From the NCBI GenBank assembly GCA_963971285.1, contig OZ020247.1:9816614-9880613 (forward strand): a stretch of DNA of 64,000 bases. Reading direction: 5' to 3'. The notes beneath the pieces were generated by a model that saw only the letters and a list, made by a program, of their open reading frames with translations, made no database searches and was not told the origin of the DNA. Positions 1-12,200 of the stretch are shown in pieces (within the stretch, counting starts at the first letter, position 1; the number at the start of each line of letters is the position of its first letter). The position numbers and the translations under genes were made by a program. This stretch comes from Astropecten irregularis (taxonomy: Eukaryota > Echinodermata > Asteroidea > Paxillosida > Astropectinidae).

Positions 1-275
1 CGTTGTACACCTTTTGAGAAAATCGTGAAAAACGGCCACAATATTTCTGAAGTCTTTTCTCTTTTATTTTTGATCTTTTAATCGAAGATCAAAAAGATTT
101 TCAGTCGTTGTCTGACTAATTTCTGGATAAATGCTCCATTTCAGGCGGAAAATGTTTAACGGTAGGTTTCTACCATCACCATCTCCCGTCATCATTTTTT
201 ATACCCTGTAAGTTAAAACTAAATCTGTGAAGATTTCTGTTTTGGTTTCTTACCAAAGTATGATACTACCTTTAA
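1..275. mobile_element. Family-A hairpin MITE, left-truncated by the window edge
   Basis: Right part of a roughly 350-bp repeat seen at least a dozen times here. It ends CCAAAGTATGATACTACC(T)TTAA; intact copies start with the reverse complement (TTAAAGGTAGTATCATACTT). The centre holds a small palindrome around GATCTTTTAAAAGATC in intact copies. No coding capacity. Confidence 0.85.
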
Positions 276-1191
276 CCCACAGTATAAAATTCATTAAGGT
301 TAAAACTGCGCAAACGTAAAACCTGGGCAAATAATATAGTCCAACGTTTATTACGCAAAATAAATGTAGTGCTAGGGAACAAAAATAATAATTGAAAACC
401 AAACGTATAAATCATGTTTTTTTCCCCCTGCTCGCCAACTTAGAAATCATAAGGTGCTTTGACTGCTTGAACTGGTCAATAGAGGGCGCTAAATGGCAAC
501 TACAAAAAAATAATACAGGCGTACTGTGTGCATTTGTCGAACCATTTCAGACGATAAATTTAATCACACAATCACAGATATCAACACTATAGTCACAGAA
601 AGGCCATGAGATAATTAATTTAGATACTTTAGACCCGAAGGTAAATAATCCAACCCTTCGTGATTACCGCTTGTTGTGTGTAGAGCTTCAGCTTGGCCCT
701 GGGGAAATGTACAACTACAACAAGACAATAGTAAGTGAATCTACAACATGATCTTCAAAAGTGTGTTAGGCCTAATATAACGTTACTCACGATACACGTA
801 CGAACGTGTAGGCCTAGGCCTAGGTGCTTTTTAGTCCAACAATTTTAAGACCCCCATAATTTCCCTAAGAAATCAAAGCCCTGCCCTCTTTCCACAAATT
901 TGGGTGGGGTTAGTGTCTTTTCAATAGCCCACAAGTTCGCAACAAGCTGGTAGGTAAATTGTATTTTTTACACTAAAATATTGTCAAAATATGTTCAATC
1001 TATTTCTAACGTAGGGTTGTCAGGACCCAGGAACATTTAAAAATCTCATTTCGGAACAGTAGAACTTCTAGAAGTTAATAATTGGCTCAACTCTCAAAGT
1101 AATCCTTGTGTGCTAAAAGACACTTATCCCAAAAATTTAACTTTGTTATATCACAACTGGTAAACATATTTAGGTGAGTTAGCATACGGTT
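276..1191. other. Intergenic, no gene seen
   Basis: AT-rich sequence with no credible exon. A roughly 60-bp stretch near 845-900 (CCATAATTTCCCTAAGAAAT and following) recurs near 10583-10630, so it is part of a dispersed repeat. TAGGCCTAGGCCT microrepeats lie near 810. Confidence 0.6.
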
Positions 1192-1344
1192 AGGGTCTGT
1201 TTGTTTAACGCACACAGGATCCTACATTTGCGAATCCACGTCGTATGCTGGGTATGCTAAAATGGGATCCGGATCAGTAGAATCCGTGATCCTGTGCGTT
1301 AAACCTGTGTCTTATTTCTCCATGGTTAAACAAACAGGCCCTTA
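1192..1344. mobile_element. Palindromic MITE with GTTTGTTTAACGCAC-type ends
   Basis: The left end AGGGTCTGTTTGTTTAACGC and right end TAAACAAACAGGCCC are inverted. Internal CACACAGGATC and GATCCTGTGCGTTAAAC also pair. A related copy lies at about 55309-55424. Confidence 0.7.
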
Positions 1345-1974
1345 GTTTACTGTAGTTCACTAGAACTAGAAGCCATGTCTGAAAATAACCCTTGTCATGC
1401 TTGTGGACTAAAGCACACTAACCCCCCTAGTCTTGGTTCCAAGACCTTTGTTGTTGCTTCCCGCGGCCCATAGGGCGCCCCCACGCGGCGGATATGGGAG
1501 AACTCAGTCAGACTTTTGGACCGTCACGAAGGTCTTGGATATTTTGTAAAGCGATGTTTAACTTTTTCTTTACTTTTCGTCGAATCTCCCTTGGATTTCC
1601 AAGGGAGCCAATCAGCAAGCGAGTTTCAGCTCACATCATGAATTATTCATGTCAGACAAACACTGTTGACCATAGGTGTATTTACGTGTCACGTTCGATG
1701 GCCTGGGGCCTATGTCATGCTGCATATCATGCAGTATATTTTGTAAACGTTTCGGGGAAAGATTTTGAGGACTGTACTGTATTGGTCTGTCCATGAAGTT
1801 CGGGCAAAAAGTGTGACATTGGGGTGGAAATTTCAAAAGTAGTGAATTGCCTTCCAAATAGAAGTTTTTAACTAACAATCTACCCTTCTTTTAAAGAAAA
1901 TATAAAGAAATTGGTTCACACCTTTGGGGAAAATGACGTGCAGTGATCAACACTGCAATTGAAAAGCCAAAATA

Positions 1975-3535
1975 CCTACATGTATGCTACATGGACACCA
2001 CTCCAAGTTCCCTACTCATCTAGTCATGTTAATGGTTCATCATTTTCAAGATATCTTTTGTTGTTGAGCAACATCCTTTGTGGTGTGTCACTATAGGAAA
2101 AAAAGGTTGGCATCACTTCTGGAGGATACTTGAAAAAACAACACATCTTTGTTTCAAGTCAGTCGAATTTAACTGACAAAACACACAATCATGAACTGGA
2201 AGTTGGATCACTTATTCATGACACACATACTTGAATATTTCTTATATAAAGAGCAATGAGAGAGTGTTATAGATGAATATGGGGAAAGATAATAACTGTA
2301 TCTCATCCGTTGTTTGCTCAGTAAGCTGCAAAAGGCCCTTCAAACTCTAGGTACCTATGCTACATGGACACCGTGTCTAGGTAGCATACATGTAGGTTAA
2401 TTGGCAAGATGTTGCCTTTCTAGCATCATACAAATATTTTATATGACTTCCTGTTCTCTTGTAATTTTTGATGTGATATGGGGACAATGGAATTAACTGG
2501 TATTCCTTAAAGAAGCTCAGCCTATCTCCTACCTAATCAGTGTAACAACATCTGAACCCATTACTACATTTGTAAAGATTGAGTAATAGTCATGTAAATG
2601 GAGCAGATTACAAATTGGTTGTTTTCCAAAACAAAATATTTGACAAGCAGTGTTCCAAATAATCTTTTGAATTCCCTGCTACACATTAGAGGCATCACTG
2701 TTCCACTCTTGCTGTAAATTCTTAGTGATATGATACCTACACTACATGGACACCACATTCATGTCCCTGTAACATCAACCTCCCTACTTGGGATGTTGAT
2801 GTTAATGCTAGCTCAAACTGCACATTTTTGGAATAAGCCCAGGTTTATCTCTTAAGAAATGTATTACAACTGCCACTATTTCTATAGTATATTTGAGTTC
2901 TGTTGCAGAATACTGAAAAATATGCATTACCTACCCTACATGGACACCGTGTCCAGTTATGCTAAGCCATGGCTAAATCTGAGTTGCGCTAACCTTTCTT
3001 TGGCAAAAAGAAATGTAATTGACACAGTACAAGATGTTACCAAAAATATACTCACCTTTAAATAATTTTCCCCAAAACTTGTCAAAATAGCAAACGTTAA
3101 GTCTACCTACCCTACACAAAAATACCTACCCTACACATGGACACCACAACTTTGCATGTTCATATCAGCCTTCGGAACTTAGAAATCCCCCCTGCAGTGT
3201 TTCCATTTTGAAACTGGTCCAGGTACCAGTCAATATGAGGCTGTTTCATTCTGGTAGAGAGTGGATTTTGTCTGTTCTATCGTAAAGACTGTACCGATGC
3301 TACATTTTACTACATGGACACCAAACAGATGGCTGATTATACTTTTGGTCATTCATGAAAAATACACAAGCAGGGTGAAGTTTCCTTCATTTCACCTTGT
3401 TTGTGACACACTAACCTTACTTACAGCATCAAATATTTTGGGCAAAAACATCAAATAAATAAAATATAGATCTGCAATCTGTACCTATGCTACACCTTCA
3501 TTTTGACCGGACACCACGTGTAGCATAGGTACAGG
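1975..3535. repeat. CTACATGGACACC motif recurring about every 190 bp
   Basis: The core TACATGGACACC (variants allowed) places its ATGG at 1991, 2364, 2746, 2940, 3137, 3314 and, as CCGG, at 3507. Spacings are 373, 382, 194, 197, 177 and 193. Most copies are preceded by TACCTA(C/T)NCTACA; the copies near 2351-2400 and 3481-3532 also have an inverted TAGCATA(G/C) partner. Sequence between copies is not obviously repeated. Confidence 0.7.
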
Positions 3536-4299
3536 GGAATGCAGCAGCAGAGTTCCTGAACAAAGACCGATCAAACCGGCATAATTTGGCATTAATTAAG
3601 GAAAAACATTCTAAAAGTAAATAATTTTTTTGTTTGTTATATTTTATCATTGTATTTTGCTAAAGAAAAATTTGTTTTAAAAATGTATGTTTTCATGTCA
3701 CAACATTTTCAAAAAAATGATGGTGGACACCAATAGTTGTTGATAATTTTTTTAACGAAGTGATAACGACAAATTATTTTTTTTGGCTGAAAGAGATATT
3801 AACACTTGGTCTTCCATATTAAATACATAATACTGGCAATCGTTCCCATTTTACCACATAAAACACACTTCAAATCTCAATAAACTGCTAAATAATGCAG
3901 TTACCCCAACTTCATCATGGACAAACCCATATCATGTACTACACAATCGAGCTGGCTTTTAACTTGGCAGTGCATATTCTATGCCGTCTAGCTCGATGAC
4001 GAGCTAGCGACCGTCAGTCGCGCTGTCGGCCGGGCATGATGGCCTCCGTCAACACGGTTATGCGTTAATTATTTTGTGGAAAGCAGTTAATTTCTTGCAA
4101 AAACTACATTTCACTTAGATCTAAATCCCAGGAAAAAATACCATTTAGTCCAAGAGTTTTCAATGATCACAAATTTACAACCCCAATTGAGGTAGAAACG
4201 ATATATTTTGTGCAACACCTGCCGCCCACAAGTGAAACATGGTGGAAGGAAACATGTACAAAACAAGTACAAAACATGTGATTTAAATTAAATGGTTTT

Positions 4300-4460
4300 G
4301 TATCGTTGAAATTATTTCGTACCGTTGAAATGATAACGTCATATGTTCATTTTTTTTTAACGCTTTCATTTTCTCGATTTAATTTCGTATTCGCAAAATC
4401 ATTTCGTATCGTTGAAATGATTTCGTCATGTTGTATCGTTGAAATGATTTCATTTTCTCA
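4300..4460 (+). repeat. Short direct repeats of TATCGTTGAAATGATTTCGT
   Basis: At least four imperfect copies of a roughly 20-bp unit (near 4301, 4320, 4406 and 4434), itself partly palindromic (GAAATGATTTC). Confidence 0.7.
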
Positions 4461-4542
4461 ATTTTATTTTCACAAACAACATGAAAAAAGTTTGGTCTTC
4501 TGAAGAAAAAACGGCCAACGTTTACAAACTATATAACAGGTT

Positions 4543-4684
4543 GTTGGTTGGCGTACGAGTTGGTTGGCGTACAAGTTGGTCGACGTACGAGTTGGTCGGC
4601 ATACGAGTCGGCCGGCGTACGAGTTACGTTGACCAAACGGCGTACGAGTTGGACAGCGTACCAGTTGGTTGGCGTACCAGTTAA
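4543..4684 (+). repeat. Tandem repeat of TTGGTTGGCGTACGAG-type unit
   Basis: Eight to nine imperfect copies of a 16-bp unit with a GTACGAG core. It keeps several frames open on both strands, which explains the overlapping small ORFs here; none is a credible gene. Confidence 0.85.
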
Positions 4685-5106
4685 CCTCCAACATCATCAT
4701 AATGTTGTCGCCTATATTGCAATGCCTTCAAGGGAATGAATTGACCAAGACGGCCACATACATGCACGCCATGGCTTTGTTGCATTGTATACATACATGT
4801 ACAGATCCGATTGTTCTATTAATTCCTGAAGCTGGCATTTTGCATATTCAATCACCATACGTCACACGTGCTGTGCCTTATTACCATAATCTGGCCCCGC
4901 CCTCAAATACAAAATATCCAAGACCTTCGTGACGATCCAAAAGTCTGACAGAATTCTCCCATACCCGCCGCTTGGGGGCGCCCTATGGGCCGCGGGAAAG
5001 CAACAACGAAGGTCTTGGAACCAAGACTATAACCCCCCATGTGGGCTTGTCAAAGTACCAAAATGTAAATGTTTTACCAGTTCCATTTTAATAGGCCCAA
5101 TTATAC

Positions 5107-5395
5107 TTAAAGGTACAATACATGATTGGTAAAGGTCACAGGACAGCACTCATACTTTGTCTGAACAAACATGTACCGGGGTACATGAAATAATAAACCT
5201 GTGAAAATTTGAGAAAATAGCGAAAGTTGTACCCGACTCAATTTTTCTTATAAAACATAAAGAATGGTTTTGATCTTACCCCGAGATCAAAACTGTTTTC
5301 AGTCTTTGTTTGACTAATTTCTGGATAAATACAGCATTTCAGGTGGAAATATTTTAACGGTATGTTTCTACCAGCACCATCTTCATACCTTGAGT
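5107..5395. mobile_element. Family-B MITE
   Basis: Begins TTAAAGGTACAATACATGAT. The left half is B-specific (TTTGTCTGAACAAACATGTA). The right half matches the family-A right half (ACGGTATGTTTCTACCA, then CACCATCTTCATACC). Confidence 0.75.
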
Positions 5396-5399
5396 GAAA

Positions 5400-5980
5400 G
5401 GAGAACTACAACAACTCAAGTGAGGGTGTCCTTTATGGTTGTTCCAAAAATCGTTCAGATGAACGATCTTTGGAAAAGACACTAAATCTTGATTTCCTTG
5501 AAAAACCCAGCATCTGATGAACCAAGATTTCCCATGGTCAGGGTTCTAGCCAGACCAATTTTAGTGATGGGCTCTAGAAATGAAGTTGAGCCCTAGTCCG
5601 CTACATGTACAGATATACGGTAGGCCTACGCTAAAAATTGGAAATTATATCGTCTTGTAAACATTGAGAATCAGTGCTTCACATTTCAAAACACAGAAAA
5701 GAGTGAACTTTATTGAGGAATGTGATGAAAATTCATGATATTGGCAATACTTTTATCCACTCTGCGGAAATTCGTGCTGGGCAGCAGAGTTTATTTCAGG
5801 CCTATGTTCCGGGCGCAAATTTCCAGTGCCGGGCTGGCCCGCCCAGCGCCGCTCACCGTCGCTAGAACCCTGCCCATGGTGACTGTTTGCACTGTTTATG
5901 AACTGTTGAGTCAATTTTCTGTCTCAAACTCAATACATTTCTTTTAGGCTTTGCAAACCCTATACGCTCCCTTTATTAGC
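5400..5980. mobile_element. Family-C MITE (reverse) interrupted by a hAT-like MITE
   Basis: Sequence 5435-5530 (AAGACACTAAATCTTGATTT, AACCCAGCATCTGATGAACC) continues at 5881-5975 (GTTTGCACTGTTTATGAACT to CTATACGCTCCCTTTAT), matching uninterrupted family-C copies such as 26434-26804. Confidence 0.8.
5539..5872. mobile_element. hAT-like MITE with 8-bp target-site duplication
   Basis: 334-bp insert with ends CAGGGTTCTAGCCAGAC and GCTAGAACCCTG, flanked by direct repeats CCCATGGT at 5531-5538 and 5873-5880. An 8-bp duplication with CAGGG ends is typical of the hAT superfamily. It lies inside a family-C MITE and is therefore younger. Confidence 0.88.
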
Positions 5981-6034
5981 TACACATGCCATGACGTGTA
6001 CTGAAAATGTCCGTACGTTCATTGAGCATTCAGA

Positions 6035-6785
6035 GGCCAATTTCACGAAACTCTTCTTATGTTAGGATCGATCTCAGGACTTAGGACAAGTCCTAGCCGT
6101 AAGATCGATCTTAGCTGTGACGCGTCCTAGGATGGATTTCACCAAACGCGTCTTAGCCAAGATCAGTCTGTCATACTGATAAATAAATTGTAATTTATTG
6201 GACAAGGATGGCCTTTCCAAATACAACGGCTGCACCATGTTTACTTGATTCAATTGGAGCGAGTGCATGCAATAGCCGTAGTTTTATGCTTGCGGTGTGC
6301 GCGTGCAGCATGAATGAAGTATGTAAACTCAAGATGGCTGATTTGTTGTTGTTTGGGCGAAAAGTTTTCGTCTACAGAAATAACGTACTCACATGGGCGA
6401 CGAGGTCAGATTCATATGCCAATCTTGAAATAATCCCTGTCAAACGATAGACCTATATCCTCTACGTCTTTCTCGTCTTTAACAGAATATTAACTCGCCT
6501 AGGCTAGGCCTACCTGCGGCTCCCCGCCCACCGAGTTGCTATCACTCAGCAAGAAGCGTAAGCGCCATTGGCATTGTTGCTATTCAGTATTTAATATGTA
6601 CGTGTTCGGGCAGATAAGACGACCCTCAGACCCGTCCTAAGTTAAGACGAGTTCAGCCGCGTTGCTATGGAAGTTGAGATGCATTGAACGCGTCTTAACT
6701 TTGGTGAAATCGATCCTAGGACACGTCCTGACATTGGACGAGTTACCCTTCCTAAGACGCATCTTAGCGTTTCGTGAAATCGGCC
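6035..6785. mobile_element. Hairpin MITE with GGCCAATTTCACGAAA ends (family E)
   Basis: Ends GGCCAATTTCACGAAACTCT and its inverted partner finishing TTTCGTGAAATCGGCC. Internal palindromic blocks are built from CTTAGGAC, CGATCCTAGGAC and AACGCGTCTTA. The middle (6190-6600) is non-hairpin DNA without a recognised gene. Confidence 0.75.
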
Positions 6786-7020
6786 GTAGGAAAGGTACAT
6801 GATCATAATGGAACATCATGTCCAGTCAAGAGTGGAAAGCTATCGGTATACATTTTAGAAGCAGGAAATAAACCAAGAATAATATGCCACAACTAATAAT
6901 GAATAATATGGTATTTGTGGACAAGTGGTTTCTAAAACTATGTTACAGGAAAGAAAGCAACATTGGTCTTTTAACTGCTCCCAAACGATATTTTTTACTT
7001 TCAGCAAATGTTCCCGAGTC

Positions 7021-7408
7021 CTTAAAGACAGAATTGGTACAACATACCAAAACATAAATTTTCAGAGATTTACGTATAACTTTAAGGGTATGAATGTGAA
7101 GATGATGCTGGTAGACACATATATGTAGGCCTACATGACATAGACCTACCGTTAAAATATTTCTACCCGAAACAGTGTATTTATCCAGAAATTTGTAAAA
7201 CAAAGACCGAAAACAGTTTTGATCTCGGGGTAAGATCAAAACTATTCTTTATGTTTTATAAGAAAAATTGAGTAAAGGTTTTCGCTATTTTCTTGTGACT
7301 CAGATGTCCGTTTGAGTTCAAATTTTCACAGGTTTATTATTTCATGTACATGTTTGATCAGACAAAGTGTGGAGTGCAGTCCTAAAACCTATACCAATCA
7401 TGTATTCA
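7021..7408. mobile_element. Family-B MITE, reverse orientation
   Basis: Right end TTTATTATTTCATGTACATG to ACCAATCATGTATT is the reverse complement of the 5107 copy start. The left part resembles the family-A end (TTTACGTATAACTTTAAGGG). 6790-7020 contains further AT-rich repeat sequence that is partly shared with 10300-10330. Confidence 0.7.
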
Positions 7409-7409
7409 G

Positions 7410-8125
7410 AGATGCCAAGGTCAAAGACCAGCTGGGTGTGAGATTTTTCTTTATTTTCCCGATTGAGTGCGTGCAATGCCGGGGGAGCCAAGCGATGTAT
7501 GAGATGTAGGAGACTTTTTTTAAACAGAAAATTGTGCGCTCTGGTGCATACTGAAATTAATAACTGATTCTTACAATCAACAGGGTCTCAAAATATGCAA
7601 GAAATTATAACAACTTTATAATTACTGTAACCTGCTGGAAAATGGCCGAACAGTCAGCTTGGGGGGGGGACTTTGTATGAGGCTGTACTGTCTATCAATT
7701 TGCAGCAAATTGGGTATTAGTTATGTTAACCTGCCAACTGGATGTGTAAAGAGCATTATTTTCCTAGCAACACCTAGCCCCTGTAATCATAGATTCCCGA
7801 ATGTCAAACAGAGAGAGAAATGACCGGAAGAAGTCAGTCGTGTAGTGTGTTGCCCTTGCCCAGTAACAGAGGCCCACCACGTAGGCCTACCTGCCTATTT
7901 TGAATTTTCGTGGCATGTATGCGCATGTGTGAAGCGCAAATTATTTAGCAATATCGCGCACCCGCACTATAGTTTCCCCCGTTTTCGGGGGGGGGGGAAA
8001 TTCAGAAATCGTCTAGACGTAGTTATCGAAGTCCAAGTTAGTAGTCGTGCACTCGTGTGTCGCTAGCAGATTGTCATGATACGCCCTCTCGTGGTGGCGG
8101 GTTATCACGCATAACGATAACAACG
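7410..8125. other. Upstream flank without recognised gene
   Basis: No credible exon. Contains G-runs at 7661-7670 and 7985-7999. Promoter elements for the SEC14-like gene were not identified. Confidence 0.5.
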
Positions 8126-8127
8126 TC

Positions 8128-8280
8128 TAGCAATCTAGACTAGCAAGCAGGAGGTTGTGGGTTCAAATCCCATCTGAGCCAGCACGTGATGTTTTCACGT
8201 GCACTCACAAGCACTGAGTATACTGCACTTGCTTATCCACGTTGGGCAAGCCTAATTTGCATATCATCTATTTCCCAACC
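8128..8280 (+). mobile_element. tRNA-derived SINE, copy 1
   Basis: B-box GTGGGTTCAAATCCCATCTG at about 8157-8176, followed by the family body (GAGCCAGCACGTGATGTTTT, GGGCAAGCCTAATTTGCATA). The same body follows a tRNA-like head at 34590-34770. Confidence 0.75.
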
Positions 8281-8472
8281 AAAAAATTCAATATTAAGTA
8301 ATTTCATGGTTAGCAATTTTTTTTGCTAAGCAGGGCCGTGAAATTGGCCCCTGGTCCTGAAGCGTGAGAAAATGGTTGCTGGGCATGTGAGCATGAGAGA
8401 GATCCCCGAGGCGTGACTGTCACGCAAGAGGCGTGAGACTTGCTAGGTCTTTGTACTTTAATAGTTGCCGTT

Positions 8473-8998
8473 GGGTACGTCCAGACAGCCTTTTATTCAA
8501 AACCAATTGAGTTAAACCACTCGGCAGCCGCAGGGGGTAATTCACAAGTTAAAATTATGTTGCGTTCATACAGTGTTTTACTGTTTGCAGTTAAAACAGA
8601 TCGGTTTTATTTTTGGTTTTAAGAGGTCATGCACTGTGCCTTGACCCCGTACGAGATTCCAGTTATAAAATATAGCGCACGGATTTATCTGTGTGTTGAA
8701 TATACATGTAAACAAGCGCACCACAACAGGTGTTACGTAACCAGCTGCCAGGCTTCTCTGCACTGAAACAGGATGTCGGACAGTTATTCTGTCCCAACAA
8801 CATTTTAGCAGTAAACTCAATCGGTTTTAAACGCTAAACCCTCCTCCCTAGCAGTTTTAACTTTGGTGTTTTAGCGGCGGATAAAACCGATCGGTTTTAG
8901 ATGTAAAACTATTTTAGAGCGTCCAGACACATATTCCTAGAACCGATCGGGTTAAAACAGTTGTTTTAGCGAATTTAACACGCTGTCTGAACGTACCC
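8473..8998. mobile_element. MITE with GGGTACGTCCAGACAGC ends, upstream of SEC14L
   Basis: Ends GGGTACGTCCAGACAGC and GCTGTCTGAACGTACCC are inverted. The interior carries repeated palindromic blocks containing ACCGATCGGTTTTA (near 8595, 8820, 8887 and 8940). It ends 193 bases before the SEC14L start codon, so it may overlap the promoter or 5' leader. Confidence 0.82.
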
Positions 8999-9191
8999 AT
9001 TGATCATTATAACCCAAGTTCCATGTCACCACTGATGACGGACCGTAGGGTTACGATCATTGCAACTAATTAGAATAGTGTGTGTTGATTGGTTGATTAA
9101 TGTTCTGTTTGTAACTTTCCCCATTTCTTACACATACCAGGTGTGATCTACGTGTAGTATTTGCCTAGCTCATTACTGACTGCTAGACACA

Positions 9192-9245
9192 ATGAGCGGC
9201 TATGTGGGTGACCTGAGTGACAAACAAAAAGATAAACTCAACAGG
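9192..9245 (+). CDS. SEC14L2: SEC14L exon 1 (start codon, residues 1-18)
   Basis: The ATG at 9192 sits in the context gacacaATGAGC. The 18 codons end at AGG before the donor GTAGGT (9246), giving a phase-0 intron. Residues [13 protein letters not shown] align with the conserved start of SEC14L proteins, which decides this start. The exon is squeezed between two MITEs: 8473-8998 upstream and 9294-9740 downstream. Confidence 0.93.
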
Positions 9246-12200
9246 GTAGGTTTATATAGTCTTCCTCTTTTGTCATTCATTGAAATCATTTTGTACGAAG
9301 CTGTTTTAGGGACATGCTGAAAAAACAAATTTGTTTGAGATGTATATCGTACGTACGACTTACATGTACATCTCGTAGGTACATGTACGACATACAATTC
9401 GTACGTACGGCTTATATCTCGTATGTACGACTTATGATGAATCGTATCTCGTGAAAATTTTTTATAAGTCGTACGTACGAGATATGATTCATAAGTCGTA
9501 CGTACGACTTATATCTCATACGTACCACATATAACTCATACGTACGACTTATAAAATATTTTCACGAGATATGATTCATCATAAGTTGTACATACGAGAT
9601 ATAAGTCGTTCGTACGAATTGTATGTCAGACGTACATGAACATAGTCGTACGTACGATATACATCTCAAATTAATTTGTTTGAGTTAGGTCAGAGAGAGG
9701 CAAATTAATTTTTTCGTCATGTCCCTAATACAGCTTCGTAATTTTGTGTCATTTAAATTCATGGAAATCATTTCATGCCTTCTACATATTTTAGTTTGTG
9801 TTGTCAAAATCATTTTGTCATTGAATTACATGTACATGTAATTCATTTTGTGTTCTCAAAAACTGTTTGTGTCCTCGAATTATAATTTGTGTCATTCATG
9901 GAAATCATCCACTTCCAGCCCTAGAAATCTTTTCGTACTCTCAAAATCATTTTGTGTCATTAAATTTAATTTCATGTCTTAAAACTTTATGGACGTAATA
10001 TGCAGTGTGTAAATCAGACATGCCAGAAATGGAGTACTATATCACAAAGACATCATCTTCATATTCAATTGTATGAATCTTTCTTATATTCCACTTTCAC
10101 TCATAGTATGGGGGCAATAGGGTTGGTTTTCTATTTTATATCAATTCAGGGGTGTAACTAATTACTCAAATGGAACATCTCTTTTTCTATGCGACATAAA
10201 CTTGAACATTGTAGCACAGAATTTGTGGGGATTGTGATAAGACGGGATCCCCAAAACACATTGATTATTTTAGCTCTTAAATAGCTTCTACTCCTCTAAA
10301 ATGATACTTTCGACTTTTAGCAAATGTTCCTGGGTCCTTAAAAGCCTAGATAGAAGAAATTTGTGCAACATTTCAGTGTAAAAATGCGATTTTCTTACGA
10401 GCTTCTTGCAAACTTGAAAACAGCCTGTCTGATCGCGTGAGGCCATTTCGTCTGGTCTGGTTAGTCTAGTGCCCAGACCCAACATATGGAGTCCTCAAAA
10501 TGTCAGAGTGGAAACCAGACTAATTCTCGTCTGCGGCCGTCCATGTGGCCGGGCAATGTTACTTCTTCATTACCGTTTTTACCCCATAATTTCCCTCAAA
10601 AATCAAAGCCCTGCCCTCTTTTCACAAAATAAATCTTGCTAATAATGTAGAAGAGGAACACCTCTAACACCTCTATATATTTAGGTATAGGTAAGTAACT
10701 TTTGAAAAGTAGTTTTCCTTTCCTTTATTGTTTTGGGACCCGTCTTATCACAATCCTCAAATTTGTTTTGACCTTAATGGTGATGACATAAACATTGCAT
10801 AATGTTTGCATAATAAGCTTGCACTGCATCACATAGCTAGCCCTATAGCAACAGTGTCTTTAGTCTGGGAAATTCAAACTGGGGTGTTTATGTGCAATGA
10901 AAGAAGTCTGTGTACCAGATACTGCGTACCAGGCACAGCTAGTGCTTCTTAACACACTTGGCTCTGCACATAATGGTTTCATCAAGATAAAACAAGTGCA
11001 TTCCTTGTGAAATACTGACACAGGGCTTGAAATATCCACTAGACCGTCAGTGATGTCAGTGTCGGTGTAGTAAAGTGTGTACTGCACTAGTCCGGCTGTC
11101 TAGTGATTTTGTTTTCCTTGCAATTAAAATGGAGCCTAAATTGATGATTTTGGACACAATATTGCATACAATTACAGTTTTCTATGAATGCCGCAGGTCT
11201 AGTGAAACAAGTTCAGGGGTTGATTTCACCAAACTCATCGTAACTTACTATCAATCATAGGACGTATGATGCATTGCAGCCCCACATAGGATACAATGGG
11301 TTATCCTTCGTAAATCGAGTTACGATCGATCATTGGGCTTCGTGAAATCGACCCCATGTCTAGTAAAATGCTTCAGTTAGTAGACCTGTTGTCCACTGGC
11401 CAATTTAATAGAGCTGCTTAGCACAACAAATATCTAAGCACAAAAATGGCCCGCCCAATAAAAAAAAAACACAACTGAAAATTTGATTTGATATTCATGG
11501 TCAGCGAAAAACAGCCAAAGAACAATTGCAAGTGATACACAACAAATTTGGTTGTTATTCCTGGTTTTAATTAAGACAGAAATGTCATGCTTAGCGAATT
11601 TTTGTGCTATAGCAGCTCATTGAAATTGGCCCCAGTCCTATTTTTCACGAAATTCAAGCCCTGTGACAGATTGTAACATTTATAAAGAATCATGCACTAG
11701 GCATTCCTCTTTACTTGTATACTACATTGCAATATGCTTATTTGAGTAGGAAGGAAAAAAGGATTATACATTGTACTTTTAATTTTTTTTTAATAAATCC
11801 TTTGACCTGGGGTCAATTTCATGAAGCCCTACAATTGATAGTACATGTACTATGTATAAACTGGAGTTACGAAGGATAACCCATCGTATCCTACATAGGG
11901 CTGCAATCCAACGATTGATAGTAAGACTTTACAAAGATATTTGTGAAATCAACCCCAAGACACACAGGCCTAAGAGAGCACTATTTTGATTGTATCATAA
12001 CACACACAGTCTTTCTCCTTGTCAAAAACATGAGAAAAGTGCAAAATCTGTTTTCAAACCACCCAACCAAAAAAATTAAAAATAATAACTGGTAGTAGTC
12101 GCATTGTTGTTCAAATTATGTAATGAACCTGTTGCAATACACGTATAGAAGTGGTTTTTTTTTCGGCATTCAATCGTGGACTAATAACAAAAGGGGCAAT

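Larger units (their letters stand above)
1428..5029. mobile_element. 3.6-kb element with about 120-bp terminal inverted repeats
   Basis: Arm 1428-1548 (TAGTCTTGGTTCCAAGACC to GGTCTTGGATATTTTGTA) is the imperfect reverse complement of arm 4908-5029. Both arms share the sequence around CCCGCGGCCCATAGGGCGCC. No transposase was recognised between them, so it looks non-autonomous. The interior carries a motif recurring at multiples of about 190 bp (1975-3535) and tandem repeats near 4300-4690. Flanking target-site duplication is not clear. Confidence 0.7.
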
